Shown here: one piece after another, positions 9,010 to 17,144 of the stretch | Layout: the number at the start of each line of letters is the position of its first letter | Numbering within the stretch: position 1 is the first letter of the stretch | NCBI GenBank assembly: GCA_903858295.1 | Contig: CAIOIA010000024.1 | Span: forward strand, 1 to 34,572 | DNA: 34,572 nt | Reading direction: 5' to 3' | Source: an uncultured Candidatus Peregrinibacteria bacterium | GTDB taxonomy: Bacteria; Patescibacteriota; Gracilibacteria; UBA1369 | Translations under genes and position numbers: made by a program | The notes under the pieces: model-generated | Seen by the model: the letters and a program-made list of their open reading frames with translations, nothing else | Databases searched by the model: none | Told to the model about the DNA's origin: nothing

Positions 9010-9363
9010 TTATAGAGCAGCCTTCGCTTTCTCCACTACAACGTTGAATACTTCAGGATTGCTTACAGCTAGATCGGCAAGGATTTTTCTGTCTACTGCT
9101 ATCTTCGCCTTAAGCATGCCGTTGATCAATCGAGAATAGGAGATGTCCTGGGCTCGGCAACCAGCATTAATTCTGGTAATCCATGTGGAACGCATTTGTC
9201 TCTTCTTCAGCTTGCGACCGCGATAACTGTTTTGTCCGGCCTTGGCTATGAAATTCTTCGCCCACTTCACTCTGGAAGTAGCTACTTTGGAGTAACCCTT
9301 TACGGCGGCTTTCAGTTTATTGTGTCTTTTCTTAGTGGCAATACCTCGCTTTACTCGTGTCAT
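9010..9363 (-). CDS. rplT: 50S ribosomal protein L20
   Basis: This 117-residue protein of the large ribosomal subunit binds 23S rRNA early in assembly. The start 'MTRVKRG', the central 'YRGRKLKKRQMRSTWI' and 'INAGCRAQDISYSRLINGM', and the 'KILADLAV' tail region are diagnostic. The length is standard. It is the last gene of the infC-rpmI-rplT operon, 19 bases after rpmI. In other bacteria L20 represses this operon through the leader mRNA; I cannot confirm the RNA site here. No SD is visible. Confidence 0.98.
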   Translation of the reverse strand: MTRVKRGIATKKRHNKLKAAVKGYSKVATSRVKWAKNFIAKAGQNSYRGRKLKKRQMRSTWITRINAGCRAQDISYSRLINGMLKAKIAVDRKILADLAVSNPEVFNVVVEKAKAAL

Positions 9364-9382
9364 GTTAAATTTAGATTAAGTA

Positions 9383-9571
9383 CTAGAATAGTAATTTGTT
9401 CATCCATTTGGTGTCTCTGGCAGTAGCGACTTTACCTGATTTGCTGACGTTTTTCTGTCGCTTGGATTTGTTTACCAGGAGATGTTTCTTGGCGGACTTG
9501 GTGAAAACCAGTTTACCTTTGGCAGTTCTCTTTACGCGTTTCTTCAGACCGCTGTGGCTTTTTTGCTTCAT
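9383..9571 (-). CDS. rpmI: 50S ribosomal protein L35
   Basis: This 62-residue basic protein has the L35 signatures 'MKQKSHSGLKKRVKRTAKGK' and 'KKHLLVNKSKRQK'. It is a small structural component of the large ribosomal subunit. It sits between infC (stop one base away) and rplT, the conserved order of this operon. The leader before ATG 9571 has no SD. Confidence 0.97.
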   Translation of the reverse strand: MKQKSHSGLKKRVKRTAKGKLVFTKSAKKHLLVNKSKRQKNVSKSGKVATARDTKWMNKLLF

Positions 9572-9572
9572 A

Positions 9573-10088
9573 TTATTGTTGTTTAGATGGTATCAACACC
9601 ATGTTAATTGAATTTCCTTGTTTCTTCGGCGGAGCTTCTATGGCGGCAGCATCCTTTACTTTTTCTAAGAATAGTTGGACCTTCTGCATGCCGAGATTTT
9701 CATGTGCCGATTCCCTTCCCTTAAACATCAAGCTGACTTTCACGCTATTCCCCTCGTCCAGAAACTCTCTGGTGCGTTTAGCTTTGATGTCGAGGTCGTG
9801 ATCATCTATGCGGAGGCTCAATCGAATGGTTTTCATCTCAGTCTTCTTCTGCATTCTCTTGTGCTTCTGCTCGATTTTGTTCTGTCTATAGATGAATTTG
9901 CCGTAGTCCAGGATTTTGCAAACGGGTGGTCTGGCGAGAGGGGCTACCTCAACCAGATCTAATTCCCTATCCTGAGCCATGCGCAAGGCTTCCTCTGTAG
10001 ACACTTCACCAAGTTGCTCATCATTTTCATCGATCAATCTGACCGTCGGCGACTTGATGTGATTGTTTAAGCGATGTGTCTTACTTAT
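9573..10088 (-). CDS. infC: Translation initiation factor IF-3 (start codon uncertain, non-ATG)
   Basis: IF-3 binds the 30S subunit and checks start-codon choice. The N-domain 'RLNNHIKSPTVRLIDEN', the linker 'VCKILDYGKFIYRQNK' and the C-domain 'IRLSLRIDDHDLDIKA' and 'VSLMFKGRE' are clear. No in-frame ATG lies near the expected start. Family alignment favours the ATA at 10088 ('ISKTHRLNN'). An ATT at 10139 has AGGAG seven bases upstream, and ATG 10157 and TTG 10166 lie still further upstream, close to the predicted transcription start near 10170. Rare AUU-class starts are known in other infC genes and allow IF-3 to repress itself. The region before ATA 10088 encodes a hydrophobic stretch unlike IF-3. 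Confidence 0.93.
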   Translation of the reverse strand: MSKTHRLNNHIKSPTVRLIDENDEQLGEVSTEEALRMAQDRELDLVEVAPLARPPVCKILDYGKFIYRQNKIEQKHKRMQKKTEMKTIRLSLRIDDHDLDIKAKRTREFLDEGNSVKVSLMFKGRESAHENLGMQKVQLFLEKVKDAAAIEAPPKKQGNSINMVLIPSKQQ

Positions 10089-10176
10089 AAAATTTATGTG
10101 AAGAAATAATATTTGACTTCCGACCTGAAGACCCCAAATCCTCAAGCTCCTGCACATGCAGGACAAAGTCTCGCAG

Positions 10177-10206
10177 AATATATAGGCAATTCGCCCTCTC
10201 TGTCAA
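10177..10206 (-). promoter_or_regulatory. infC: Sigma70-type promoter of the infC operon
   Basis: A consensus -35 TTGACA (10206-10201) is followed after 18 bp by -10 TATATT (10182-10177). The start of transcription should be near 10170. A small hairpin CCTGC-ATGT-GCAGG lies at the 5' end of the resulting leader. Confidence 0.75.
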
Positions 10207-10339
10207 CCGAATTCTATGCATACAAGCAGATTTCAGCCAGATTTTATATTCATTTAATATTGGCAAAGTATGCTCGATTCGGACTAAAATTTAAGTTGGA
10301 ACATTCACACTCAAAGACAAGTATATTAGGAGAAATCAA

Positions 10340-10981
10340 ATGAAAAACATCATGAAAAACATGCTCAGCCGCCTTCTTCTCATCTGTGTCACGCTGCTAT
10401 GCGCCGGGCTTTCCGGCTGTATGGACGACGGCCAGACGCTGATCCTTCCGACGCCCGCTTCTTCAGAGACACCTCCCACCAATCTCCTCACTCAGGACAG
10501 TCTCATCTGGGTGCCGGAATACAAACTTCCGCCAGGATGGCACATCAATCTGGACAATCCGGAAGCCGCGCGAGGGAAAACTGGCCAAGGACTTCCGTCT
10601 GAACTGAAGGTCTTCTATCTCGGCTCTGTGGAGAAGAACTCACCGCTTTCCAGCCTACGTGACAGGCTTTATCAGGAGACGTACTGCCAGGACCAAGCGC
10701 CCGGGAGCTTCACCAACTGTCAGAGGGGCTTTCAGAAAATCACTCGGGAAATTGACGGCTTCCATGCCGAGATTCTCCGCTACTACGGCACCTGGCGGGA
10801 CGATCAGCAGGAGGTGAACGAGATCTATCTAGACCACGACGGCATCATCATGCGGATCAGCTCCGAGGGGGATTTTCAGGAAATTCTTCCCGCGATTCAG
10901 TCCATGCTGCAGACGATTTCCTGGACCCGGGAGAAGCAGCGCTCAGGGCCGGCACAGGAGCCGGAAGAGCTAGGACTGTAG
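10340..10981 (+). CDS. Predicted lipoprotein in GC-rich island
   Basis: The 213-residue protein has an export signal ending in lipobox LSGC (Cys27), then a Pro/Thr-rich spacer and a globular domain of unknown family. Two Cys residues ('ETYCQDQ', 'FTNCQRG') may pair. Unlike most genes in the window it has a canonical Shine-Dalgarno, AGGAG at 10328-10332, seven bases before ATG. Its codons are clearly richer in G and C than those of its neighbours, suggesting transfer. The secreted M23/SLH gene follows 39 bases downstream, also with an SD, so the two form a unit. I do not recognise a function. Confidence 0.8.
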   Translation: MKNIMKNMLSRLLLICVTLLCAGLSGCMDDGQTLILPTPASSETPPTNLLTQDSLIWVPEYKLPPGWHINLDNPEAARGKTGQGLPSELKVFYLGSVEKNSPLSSLRDRLYQETYCQDQAPGSFTNCQRGFQKITREIDGFHAEILRYYGTWRDDQQEVNEIYLDHDGIIMRISSEGDFQEILPAIQSMLQTISWTREKQRSGPAQEPEELGL

Positions 10982-11020
10982 GCGTCACTTCACACTCAAC
11001 ACGAACGAAGGAACTCTATC

Positions 11021-13438
11021 ATGCGTCATCTGCTGACACTCTGTTGCTTCATTTTGCTGTGGGCTCTCCCCGTGAGCGCTTTTGGCAAAGACATCACCAG
11101 TTCGTTCTGCGAGAACTTCACGGCGGATCAGATTCCGGTCGGTGATTTCAAGTCGCCACTGGCCACTCCGCTCTCCCAGATGCGGATCACTCAGATCTAT
11201 CACACCCTCTATAATGAGGGGTACTGCCAGACCGCCGGAGGACAATTCAGCGCGGGCAGCTCGTCATGTCAGGGAGAGAAAATCTACTACGGACATGACG
11301 GTCTCGACCTGCATCCAGCAGGGGCAAAAGCGGGTGAGACCTCGGTCTCGTCGGTTCAGAACGGACTGGTGGTCGCCTCTCATGCCATGGGGGCTTTCAG
11401 CGGATGGGGCGAATCGATGGTCATCGCCACTCGCCCCAGTCAGTATTCAGAAGAAATCCTGACATTCCACTATCACCATCTGCATGCCACGGGCAGCGGC
11501 GACAAGTATCTCACGACGAGGCTTCTCAGCGCCTGTGACCAGGTCAAATCCGGCCAGGAAATCGCAAAAGAAGGAGGTACGCCGAATTGGCCCACTCATC
11601 TCCACATCTCGGTCAAGCGCTGGCGCAATTTCACGGAGCTGAGAGACCGGATTACGAAGAGCCCAAGCCTTATCTACGGCTACGGCTATACATTCGGTGA
11701 TGATGGCAAGGTCGCTAACTTCATCGACCCGGAGGGGCTATTCTTCGGCAGCTTCAGGGAGTTCACGAAGGACCAGAAACTGAATCTCGAGTGGCAATGG
11801 GCCAAAGATCTGACTCTCTTCATGCGCAGCCACGGCTGGGAATTCGGGCTTCTCGACGGTCGCTTCGGCCTCAGCTCTCAGTACAGAAGGCGCGACGCCG
11901 CTCGCTGGCTGAAGCTCGCTCTAGAGCTGCCTACCACGGCCGCTCCACTCACGGATGAACAGGGCAAACCAATCTTCACCGACCTGAAAAGCGATGATTA
12001 TGATTTGCCCTACATAAGCACCCTGGTTCATCAGAAGATGCAAATTCGTGTCATCGACGGCACGCGCAGCTGCTCTTCACCCGGAAGTAAATTCTGTCCC
12101 GATGCTATGGCCACGAAGGCCGAAGCACTGAAGATGGTCATCGCCGGTTTCTACCAGAACGAATTCATCTCATTCTACAACAACTGGATTTGGAAAGCCG
12201 CCGCGCCACTCGCGCAGAATATGCTTTCCAAATTCAAGGATGTCTCGCCTCTCTCCTGGCCTGCGCCGTACATCTATTTCGCATGGCAGAAGAAGCTGGT
12301 CGGAGCCGATCCATACTTCTTCCCGGGCATCCCGGTGAGGAAGGGCGAGCTGGCCAAGTGGCTGGTTCTCGCGTATCAGGACAAACACAGTGTCCAGTCC
12401 ACTTTCTGCGAGAAGCTGTCATGCGGACCGAAATACTACTGTGACGAAGGCAAGCACTCTTGCGTCCCAATCCCCGCCTGTCTACCTGGAGAAGCGGGCC
12501 CCTGCCCATTGGGCGGAGGTTACGAAATCTCGGATGATGGGGAAGGAGCGGGCGGATCTGATCAGGGGCAAAGCCAGGGTCAGGGCGGAGCGGGCGGCGC
12601 ATTGAGTGGAGCCGGCGGTCATCTCGGCTCTGGAGGCGCTCAGGGAAGCGGCTCGCAAAGTGGCACCTCCACTACGAAAGTCGACAGCGGAATCCCGCCT
12701 ATCGTCAGCGACGCGGGGCAGTTTCCGAAAGATGCCAGTTCTCCAGAGAAAGATAGCGGCTCTCCTCCCCCGCCAGCCTGCAGCTGCAGCAGCGGAGTAT
12801 GCTGCGACGGTTGTAGCTTCATCCCGGCCAGCCAGATCTGCGCCACTTACGAAGACTTCAGTTGTCAGGGGATTTCGCCCGGTGACAATGTCCAGCATCG
12901 CCTGAGTACCAGGAAATGCGCGGGCTTCTCCTCGGAATGTATCGGTCAACTGAGTCTCGGTCAGTGGGCTACTTATCTGGATTGCAAAGCAAATCAACAA
13001 TGCGTCTGGTCGGGTAAGGATTCCTATTGTAAGGATATCCCCGCTCAATGCGTTGTGAAATACACAGCCAGCCCAGTCGGCCAGAGCTGCTACACCAATT
13101 CCAACGCCGCAGGCTCGCCCACCATCTGTCTGGAAACCAAGCAGCAGAGCGGGGCTGTCTGGCAATGGCGAGTCTGCAAGCAGGGCGGCAGTTTCCAGAA
13201 CAATTATGGATATCTGCTGCTCGATCAGAATCACCTCAACCAGTATCTCGGGAACTACTCGGGGGCGGCAGGAAGTAGCTGCTCGCCCTGGCAAAGCGCC
13301 GATTTCTCTTATCTCAAGGCTGACGGCCCTCCGAACGGAGCCGGTCTGAAGGTGCAAGTTCTATCCCCCGCCAACTGCGCAAGCGCGGGCTGCACCTACT
13401 TCTCCGGTTTCGTCACGATATACCGCAACTGTCTTTAA
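11021..13438 (+). CDS. Secreted M23-type metallopeptidase with SLH-like repeats and Cys-rich C-terminal region
   Basis: The 805-residue protein has a signal peptide (about 1-22). Residues about 55-200 form an M23 (LytM-like) peptidase domain: His92-x3-Asp96 in 'GHDGLDLHP', the His cluster at 'FHYHHLHA', and His193-x-His195 in 'THLHISV'. All zinc and catalytic positions appear present, so peptidoglycan cleavage is plausible. SLH-like repeats (about 270-470) would hold it at the surface. A Gly/Ser-rich linker (about 510-560), a Cys-rich block with 'CSSGVCCDGC' and a C-terminal unknown domain with paired cysteines follow. The style of the Gly linker and Cys block recalls secreted myxobacterial proteins. 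Start ATG 11021 has an SD (AAGGA at 11008-11012). Confidence 0.85.
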   Translation: MRHLLTLCCFILLWALPVSAFGKDITSSFCENFTADQIPVGDFKSPLATPLSQMRITQIYHTLYNEGYCQTAGGQFSAGSSSCQGEKIYYGHDGLDLHPAGAKAGETSVSSVQNGLVVASHAMGAFSGWGESMVIATRPSQYSEEILTFHYHHLHATGSGDKYLTTRLLSACDQVKSGQEIAKEGGTPNWPTHLHISVKRWRNFTELRDRITKSPSLIYGYGYTFGDDGKVANFIDPEGLFFGSFREFTKDQKLNLEWQWAKDLTLFMRSHGWEFGLLDGRFGLSSQYRRRDAARWLKLALELPTTAAPLTDEQGKPIFTDLKSDDYDLPYISTLVHQKMQIRVIDGTRSCSSPGSKFCPDAMATKAEALKMVIAGFYQNEFISFYNNWIWKAAAPLAQNMLSKFKDVSPLSWPAPYIYFAWQKKLVGADPYFFPGIPVRKGELAKWLVLAYQDKHSVQSTFCEKLSCGPKYYCDEGKHSCVPIPACLPGEAGPCPLGGGYEISDDGEGAGGSDQGQSQGQGGAGGALSGAGGHLGSGGAQGSGSQSGTSTTKVDSGIPPIVSDAGQFPKDASSPEKDSGSPPPPACSCSSGVCCDGCSFIPASQICATYEDFSCQGISPGDNVQHRLSTRKCAGFSSECIGQLSLGQWATYLDCKANQQCVWSGKDSYCKDIPAQCVVKYTASPVGQSCYTNSNAAGSPTICLETKQQSGAVWQWRVCKQGGSFQNNYGYLLLDQNHLNQYLGNYSGAAGSSCSPWQSADFSYLKADGPPNGAGLKVQVLSPANCASAGCTYFSGFVTIYRNCL

Positions 13439-13443
13439 GCTTC

Positions 13444-13470
13444 GGAGCGCCCGCGTGAAGCGGGCGCTCC
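13444..13470 (+). terminator. GC-rich hairpin after the M23/SLH gene
   Basis: An 11-bp perfect stem, GGAGCGCCCGC with GCGGGCGCTCC, closes a 5-base loop directly after the stop codon. Only a short T-rich stretch follows, so it may act as a terminator or as an mRNA 3'-end stabiliser. Confidence 0.6.
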
Positions 13471-13523
13471 TTCATCCAAGTCCAGTTCCCACTATCTTGC
13501 ACGCAGGATGTGAGGACAAACCC

Positions 13524-13577
13524 AAACCCCGCCGCGTCCATGTCTGTCCACCAGACACAGCCGACCAGCGGGGTTTT
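13524..13577. terminator. Second terminator-like structure between the GC-rich island and recR
   Basis: AAACCCCGC (13524-13532) pairs with GCGGGGTTT (13568-13576). A smaller TGTCTG/CAGACA hairpin lies inside the loop. The T-run on the + strand suits termination of the island transcript; the opposite strand could serve recR less well. Confidence 0.55.
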
Positions 13578-13643
13578 CCTTGTGCTTCAATTTGAGAGCT
13601 ACGCGGACCGTCCAGCCAGGCTGGACCATGGGGGTAGATGCCC

Positions 13644-14270
13644 TCACACATAATCCATCCGCCCCTGCAGCGCGCGGGTTAGTGTGATCTCGTCGGCATA
13701 ATCCAGATCTCCACCAGCTGGCAGCCCTCTGGCGATGCGCGTCACTTTTACGGCGAAAGGCTTAAGAAGCCGTGTCAGATACATAGCGGTAGTCTCTCCC
13801 TCCAGCGACGGATTGGTCGCAACAATCACTTCTATCTCGCCAGCCGCTATACCGCTCGCGAGCAATTCCTGCACACGCATTTTCAAATCTTCTATCTTCA
13901 ATTGTTCAGGCCCCACCCCATCCACCGGCGACAGTACGCCATGCAGTACATGATAAAGTCCACGATACTGTCTGGTCTTCTCTAGGGCCACCACATCCAG
14001 TATGTCTTCTACTACACAAATCTGATTCTGCTCCCGACCCAAATCCTCACAGATTCGACATTTTCTGGCCGCAGAGATGTTGAAGCAGACGACGCAGAAA
14101 CTCAGTCCATTTTTCACGTCACGCACAGCGTTTGCCAGGGCGTCGACACGCATTTCCGGGGACTGCAGGAGATACATCGCAAGCCGCTGTGCGGACTTGG
14201 GACCTATCCCCGGCAGTCGGGAAAATTCGTCTATAACTTTCTGTATTGATTCAGGCAGGAAAGAATTCAT
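13644..14270 (-). CDS. recR: Recombination protein RecR
   Basis: The 208-residue protein acts with RecO/RecF to load RecA at DNA gaps. Visible parts in order are a helix-hairpin-helix 'LPGIGPKSAQRLA' (residues 19-31), a C4 zinc finger Cys59-x2-Cys62 and Cys71-x2-Cys74, a Toprim domain starting 'ICVVEDILDVVALE', and the C-terminal 'ARGLPAGGDLDYADEITLTRAL' block. Length and motifs are standard. It starts 13 bases after the stop of the SLH gene on the same strand and ends in TGA, one of several genes showing that TGA is a stop here. Confidence 0.98.
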   Translation of the reverse strand: MNSFLPESIQKVIDEFSRLPGIGPKSAQRLAMYLLQSPEMRVDALANAVRDVKNGLSFCVVCFNISAARKCRICEDLGREQNQICVVEDILDVVALEKTRQYRGLYHVLHGVLSPVDGVGPEQLKIEDLKMRVQELLASGIAAGEIEVIVATNPSLEGETTAMYLTRLLKPFAVKVTRIARGLPAGGDLDYADEITLTRALQGRMDYV

Positions 14271-14283
14271 TGAGGGTGTTAAA

Positions 14284-15999
14284 TCATGTGATCAACGGAA
14301 CCCCACAAACCATAAACGACCACTCACTGGAATCCTGATAAGTTCCATTGGATTGATATGCTCGGACTTTCCAGCTTTCGGACATGCAGCCAAGCTCAAA
14401 CGGAGGGATGTCCTTTGTCGGAATTGGATAAGTTAGGACATTGCCAAGCTGGTAGACTGTATAGTCTCTAGAGTTATGAAAGCGCACCATTAAATCATAA
14501 TGAGTAGCTCCAGTGGCTGCAGTCCAGAGGGTGGTTACTAGAGGGGGGACCCCATTTACATATGTAAAGTTGGTTCCTGAAGATGGAGAGACAAGGGCGG
14601 TTACAGCCGATGAATTGAATTTGAAATAGTTGTAACCAGACCAGCTTCCAGTGACTCCTTTGTTGCTTACGGCCCTTACTCTGAATCGCAAATCATTGTC
14701 GCCGGCAGCTGAAATGGATTGACTTGTGCCGTCTGTAGTGTAAGTGGTTGGATTTGACCACTTAGCCCCGCCGCCACACCAATCACATCCATACTCTACT
14801 TGATATGTAGCCGCTCCGCTTACGGGAGTCCACTGTAAAGTGGTTTGTCTAAGTATTCCGCTCTGTATTACAGCATTGTTAGCCGGAGCCGTCAGAGTTG
14901 GAGTGCCGAGAGCGACGGGTGGTTCAATTATTAGTTGTCCGATATTGCGGAAAGTCCATGTGGCTGAGTCCTTATAGTTATTGTTGGAGTCATACGCTCG
15001 AACATTCCAAGCAAAATTAACTGTTGTTCCTGGATTGTTCGGTGGAAGATTGTTGCTCGGCACGTAATAACTGGTAGTGCCACTATTTACGTTGTAGACA
15101 TATTTGGAGTACCCGTTTGCGCTGGATGTCAGGGTTATTTCATATTTTGTGGCATTCATTACAGGATTCCAGGAGAGGAATACGCTGCTGCCATTATTGT
15201 AATATCCATTGTAATAATCTGTTCCGTTGGACGGAGTGAAAAGAGTCGGAGCAACGAGCGGAGAGTTCGGAGTAGGAGTCGGAGTAACTGGTGGCTTCAC
15301 AGGGTGATTGAGGATGTATTCATCATAATTATAGATAAGCTGTGCCACTTCCTTCCTGGACATAAATCCATCAGGGGAAAATTTAATTGTCGGGATACCG
15401 CTCACATACCCATTAGATACTGTGTGATTTGTGCCGACAAGTCTCTTTCTGAAGAGGAAATTTGAATATGGAGCAAACCAATCCCAGTTGTGTATATCTA
15501 CGACAAGTTTATCGTCATAATATACCACTCCTCCGAAGTCACTTAGATCAGGCATATAGAATAGAGCGTTTGTAGCTATTTTCATGGCTTCTGCCCTGTT
15601 CACACAGTTTCCCGGTTTGAAAGTCCCATCGTCATAGCCTTTCACGACTCCATCATATACCGCTCTGTTTACATACTTGTAAAACCAGTCGGACGAATGC
15701 ACGTCACTAAAAGCTTTATTGGTCGTGACATTCAGCGAGCCCGGAGCGTTATATGCATAAATCATTTTCAGCAATTCAGCCCTTTTCACGCACGCATCAG
15801 GCTTGAAAGTCCCATCCGGATATCCGGACACAAACCCCACGCTCTGAGCCCAGAGTATGGCAGCTTTATAATCCGTAGAATTATTCACATCAGAGAAAGT
15901 TACCGCCTGCGCCACGAAAGCAGGTACGAAGGCAAACAGCGACGCCGCGAGAGCGACAGACGCTATAGACCTTTTGAACAGACTTTTTGCCATATTCAT
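14284..15999 (-). CDS. Secreted SLH protein with three fibronectin/Ig-like repeats
   Basis: The 571-residue protein has a signal peptide (about 1-33, AQA cleavage site). Three SLH repeats (about 34-230) follow, with 'GYPDGTFKPDACVKRAE' and 'GYDDGTFKPGNCVNRAE'. A Pro/Thr linker precedes three beta-sandwich repeats (about 248-570), each with a 'W...V..A..Y' core typical of FN3-like modules. SLH domains bind secondary cell-wall polymer or anchor S-layer proteins; the FN3-like arms probably reach outward. A single Cys sits at the same place in SLH 1 and 2 and could form an inter-repeat disulfide. A second ATG lies two codons in (15993). A promoter is visible upstream and recR is probably co-transcribed. 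Confidence 0.88.
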   Translation of the reverse strand: MNMAKSLFKRSIASVALAASLFAFVPAFVAQAVTFSDVNNSTDYKAAILWAQSVGFVSGYPDGTFKPDACVKRAELLKMIYAYNAPGSLNVTTNKAFSDVHSSDWFYKYVNRAVYDGVVKGYDDGTFKPGNCVNRAEAMKIATNALFYMPDLSDFGGVVYYDDKLVVDIHNWDWFAPYSNFLFRKRLVGTNHTVSNGYVSGIPTIKFSPDGFMSRKEVAQLIYNYDEYILNHPVKPPVTPTPTPNSPLVAPTLFTPSNGTDYYNGYYNNGSSVFLSWNPVMNATKYEITLTSSANGYSKYVYNVNSGTTSYYVPSNNLPPNNPGTTVNFAWNVRAYDSNNNYKDSATWTFRNIGQLIIEPPVALGTPTLTAPANNAVIQSGILRQTTLQWTPVSGAATYQVEYGCDWCGGGAKWSNPTTYTTDGTSQSISAAGDNDLRFRVRAVSNKGVTGSWSGYNYFKFNSSAVTALVSPSSGTNFTYVNGVPPLVTTLWTAATGATHYDLMVRFHNSRDYTVYQLGNVLTYPIPTKDIPPFELGCMSESWKVRAYQSNGTYQDSSEWSFMVCGVPLIT

Positions 16000-16028
16000 A
16001 AGTAAATAAAATAAAGGAAACAGCCTTC

Positions 16029-16057
16029 ATCATAGTCGCTTTCCGGTGAAAATACAA
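16029..16057 (-). promoter_or_regulatory. Promoter of the SLH/FN3-like gene
   Basis: -35 TTGTAT (16057-16052), 17-bp spacer, -10 TATGAT (16034-16029). This gives a leader of about 22 bases to ATG 15999. Confidence 0.55.
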
Positions 16058-16065
16058 AAAATCAA

Positions 16066-16094
16066 TTAATATAATCCGCGCTTTCAGTTATAAT
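16066..16094 (+). promoter_or_regulatory. Promoter of the thioredoxin-like/queG operon
   Basis: A perfect -10 TATAAT (16089-16094) lies 17 bp after a weak -35 TTAATA (16066-16071). It is divergent from the SLH promoter, within the same 137-base gap. Confidence 0.5.
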
Positions 16095-16136
16095 TCACCA
16101 GTCAATTAATATCTCAGTAAAATTATTAACAAATAT

Positions 16137-16673
16137 ATGCAAATAAAATCTGTAACTATAGCTGCCGCTCTGCTCCTTACTTCAATTCTACTCTCAGGAT
16201 GCGGTGAGCCGGCCGGTCCTAAGCTACCTGGTAAATATGCCGAAGTAGCCAGATGTCTCACCCAGAAGGGCGTCATCATGTATGGCGCTTATTGGTGTCC
16301 GCACTGTCTCAGTCAGAAGAAGCTTATCGGTGACGATTTCCAGTTTATCAAGTATCAGGAATGCGACGATGCCGGCACGGACGGCAACCACAAGCTCTGT
16401 ATTGAGAAAGGTGTAACCAGTTATCCGACCTGGATATTCCCGGGTCAGGGAAGTCTCGCAGGCGAGCAGCAGATGGGGGTACTGGCCAAACTTGCTAATT
16501 GTGAAGACAAATTACCACAGGAAGATAAAGATAAACTGAAGAAAGCTGAAGAAGAAGCCGCCAAGGCCGCTGCGGCCAAGCCTGCAGACGCCACCGCGAC
16601 TCCTACAGCCACCACCACTGCGCCGGGCGCCACAACTCCGACAACAGAAGTAGCTCCACCAGCCACTAAATAA
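16137..16673 (+). CDS. Thioredoxin-like lipoprotein with CPHC active site
   Basis: The 178-residue protein has an export signal with lipobox LSGC (Cys22). Its thioredoxin-like domain (about 35-125) has 'MYGAYWCPHCLSQKKL' with Cys54-x2-Cys57 and the cis-Pro loop 'TSYPTW'. The sequence around the site matches the thioredoxin domain commonly fused to VKOR (vitamin K epoxide reductase-type) disulfide-forming enzymes, but no VKOR domain is present in the window. It would exchange disulfides in exported proteins. The C-terminal third is a low-complexity Lys/Ala/Glu helix followed by Ala/Thr/Pro repeats, probably a wall-spanning linker. The paralogous gene starts six bases downstream. Confidence 0.88.
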   Translation: MQIKSVTIAAALLLTSILLSGCGEPAGPKLPGKYAEVARCLTQKGVIMYGAYWCPHCLSQKKLIGDDFQFIKYQECDDAGTDGNHKLCIEKGVTSYPTWIFPGQGSLAGEQQMGVLAKLANCEDKLPQEDKDKLKKAEEEAAKAAAAKPADATATPTATTTAPGATTPTTEVAPPATK

Positions 16674-16679
16674 TAACTT

Positions 16680-17129
16680 ATGGAATTATTTACAGCATTC
16701 AGCCTGATTTTCGGTTTATTCCTCGGAGCTCATCACACGGCCACATTCCCTAAATCCGCAATCAACGAGAGCGTGCCTGTGCAAGAAATTTCTATTTCTC
16801 AGGACGAGTCTGCGCCGGAAGCATCTACATCAGAGCTCTCTACTCCGCAGGCCATCAAATTCGCAAAATGTCTTACAAGCAAAGGCACTGTCATGTACGG
16901 CGCATATTGGTGCTCTCATTGCCAGTCGCAGGAAGCACTTTTCGGTGAAGCATTTCAGTATATCAAGTATCAGGAATGCGATGCGAAAGGTAAAAATGGC
17001 AATCCGAAGCTCTGTGAGAAGGCAGGAGTGCTTGGTTACCCTACATGGAAAATCCCAGGCCACAAGGCAGTCGAAGGCACACAGACTTTCGAACAACTGG
17101 CCCAGACCTCGAATTGCCCTCTCAAATAA
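16680..17129 (+). CDS. Second thioredoxin-like exported protein with CSHC active site
   Basis: This 149-residue tandem paralogue shares 'VMYGAYWC.HC.SQ', 'FQ(Y/F)IKYQECDA' and 'GYPTW.IPG' with its upstream neighbour. The active site is Cys78-Ser-His-Cys81, so the redox potential probably differs from that of the CPHC partner. The N-terminus is hydrophobic (residues 3-17) without a lipobox, so it is secreted or membrane-anchored. A Ser/Glu-rich linker comes before the domain and there is no C-terminal tail. The pair suggests a local duplication followed by specialisation, for example one oxidant and one isomerase. Confidence 0.85.
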   Translation: MELFTAFSLIFGLFLGAHHTATFPKSAINESVPVQEISISQDESAPEASTSELSTPQAIKFAKCLTSKGTVMYGAYWCSHCQSQEALFGEAFQYIKYQECDAKGKNGNPKLCEKAGVLGYPTWKIPGHKAVEGTQTFEQLAQTSNCPLK

Positions 17130-17144
17130 TTCCAATCAATCAGC

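Noticed and set aside
10399-10602. 67-residue + frame ORF within the island lipoprotein gene
   Set aside because: It is an out-of-frame shadow of the SD-bearing lipoprotein gene, Arg/Pro/Ser-rich as expected for a shifted GC-rich frame.
12482-13357. Long minus-strand ORF (291 codons) inside the M23/SLH gene
   Set aside because: It is an antisense frame in GC-rich DNA, where stops are rare; the + strand frame has clear domains, a signal peptide and an SD.
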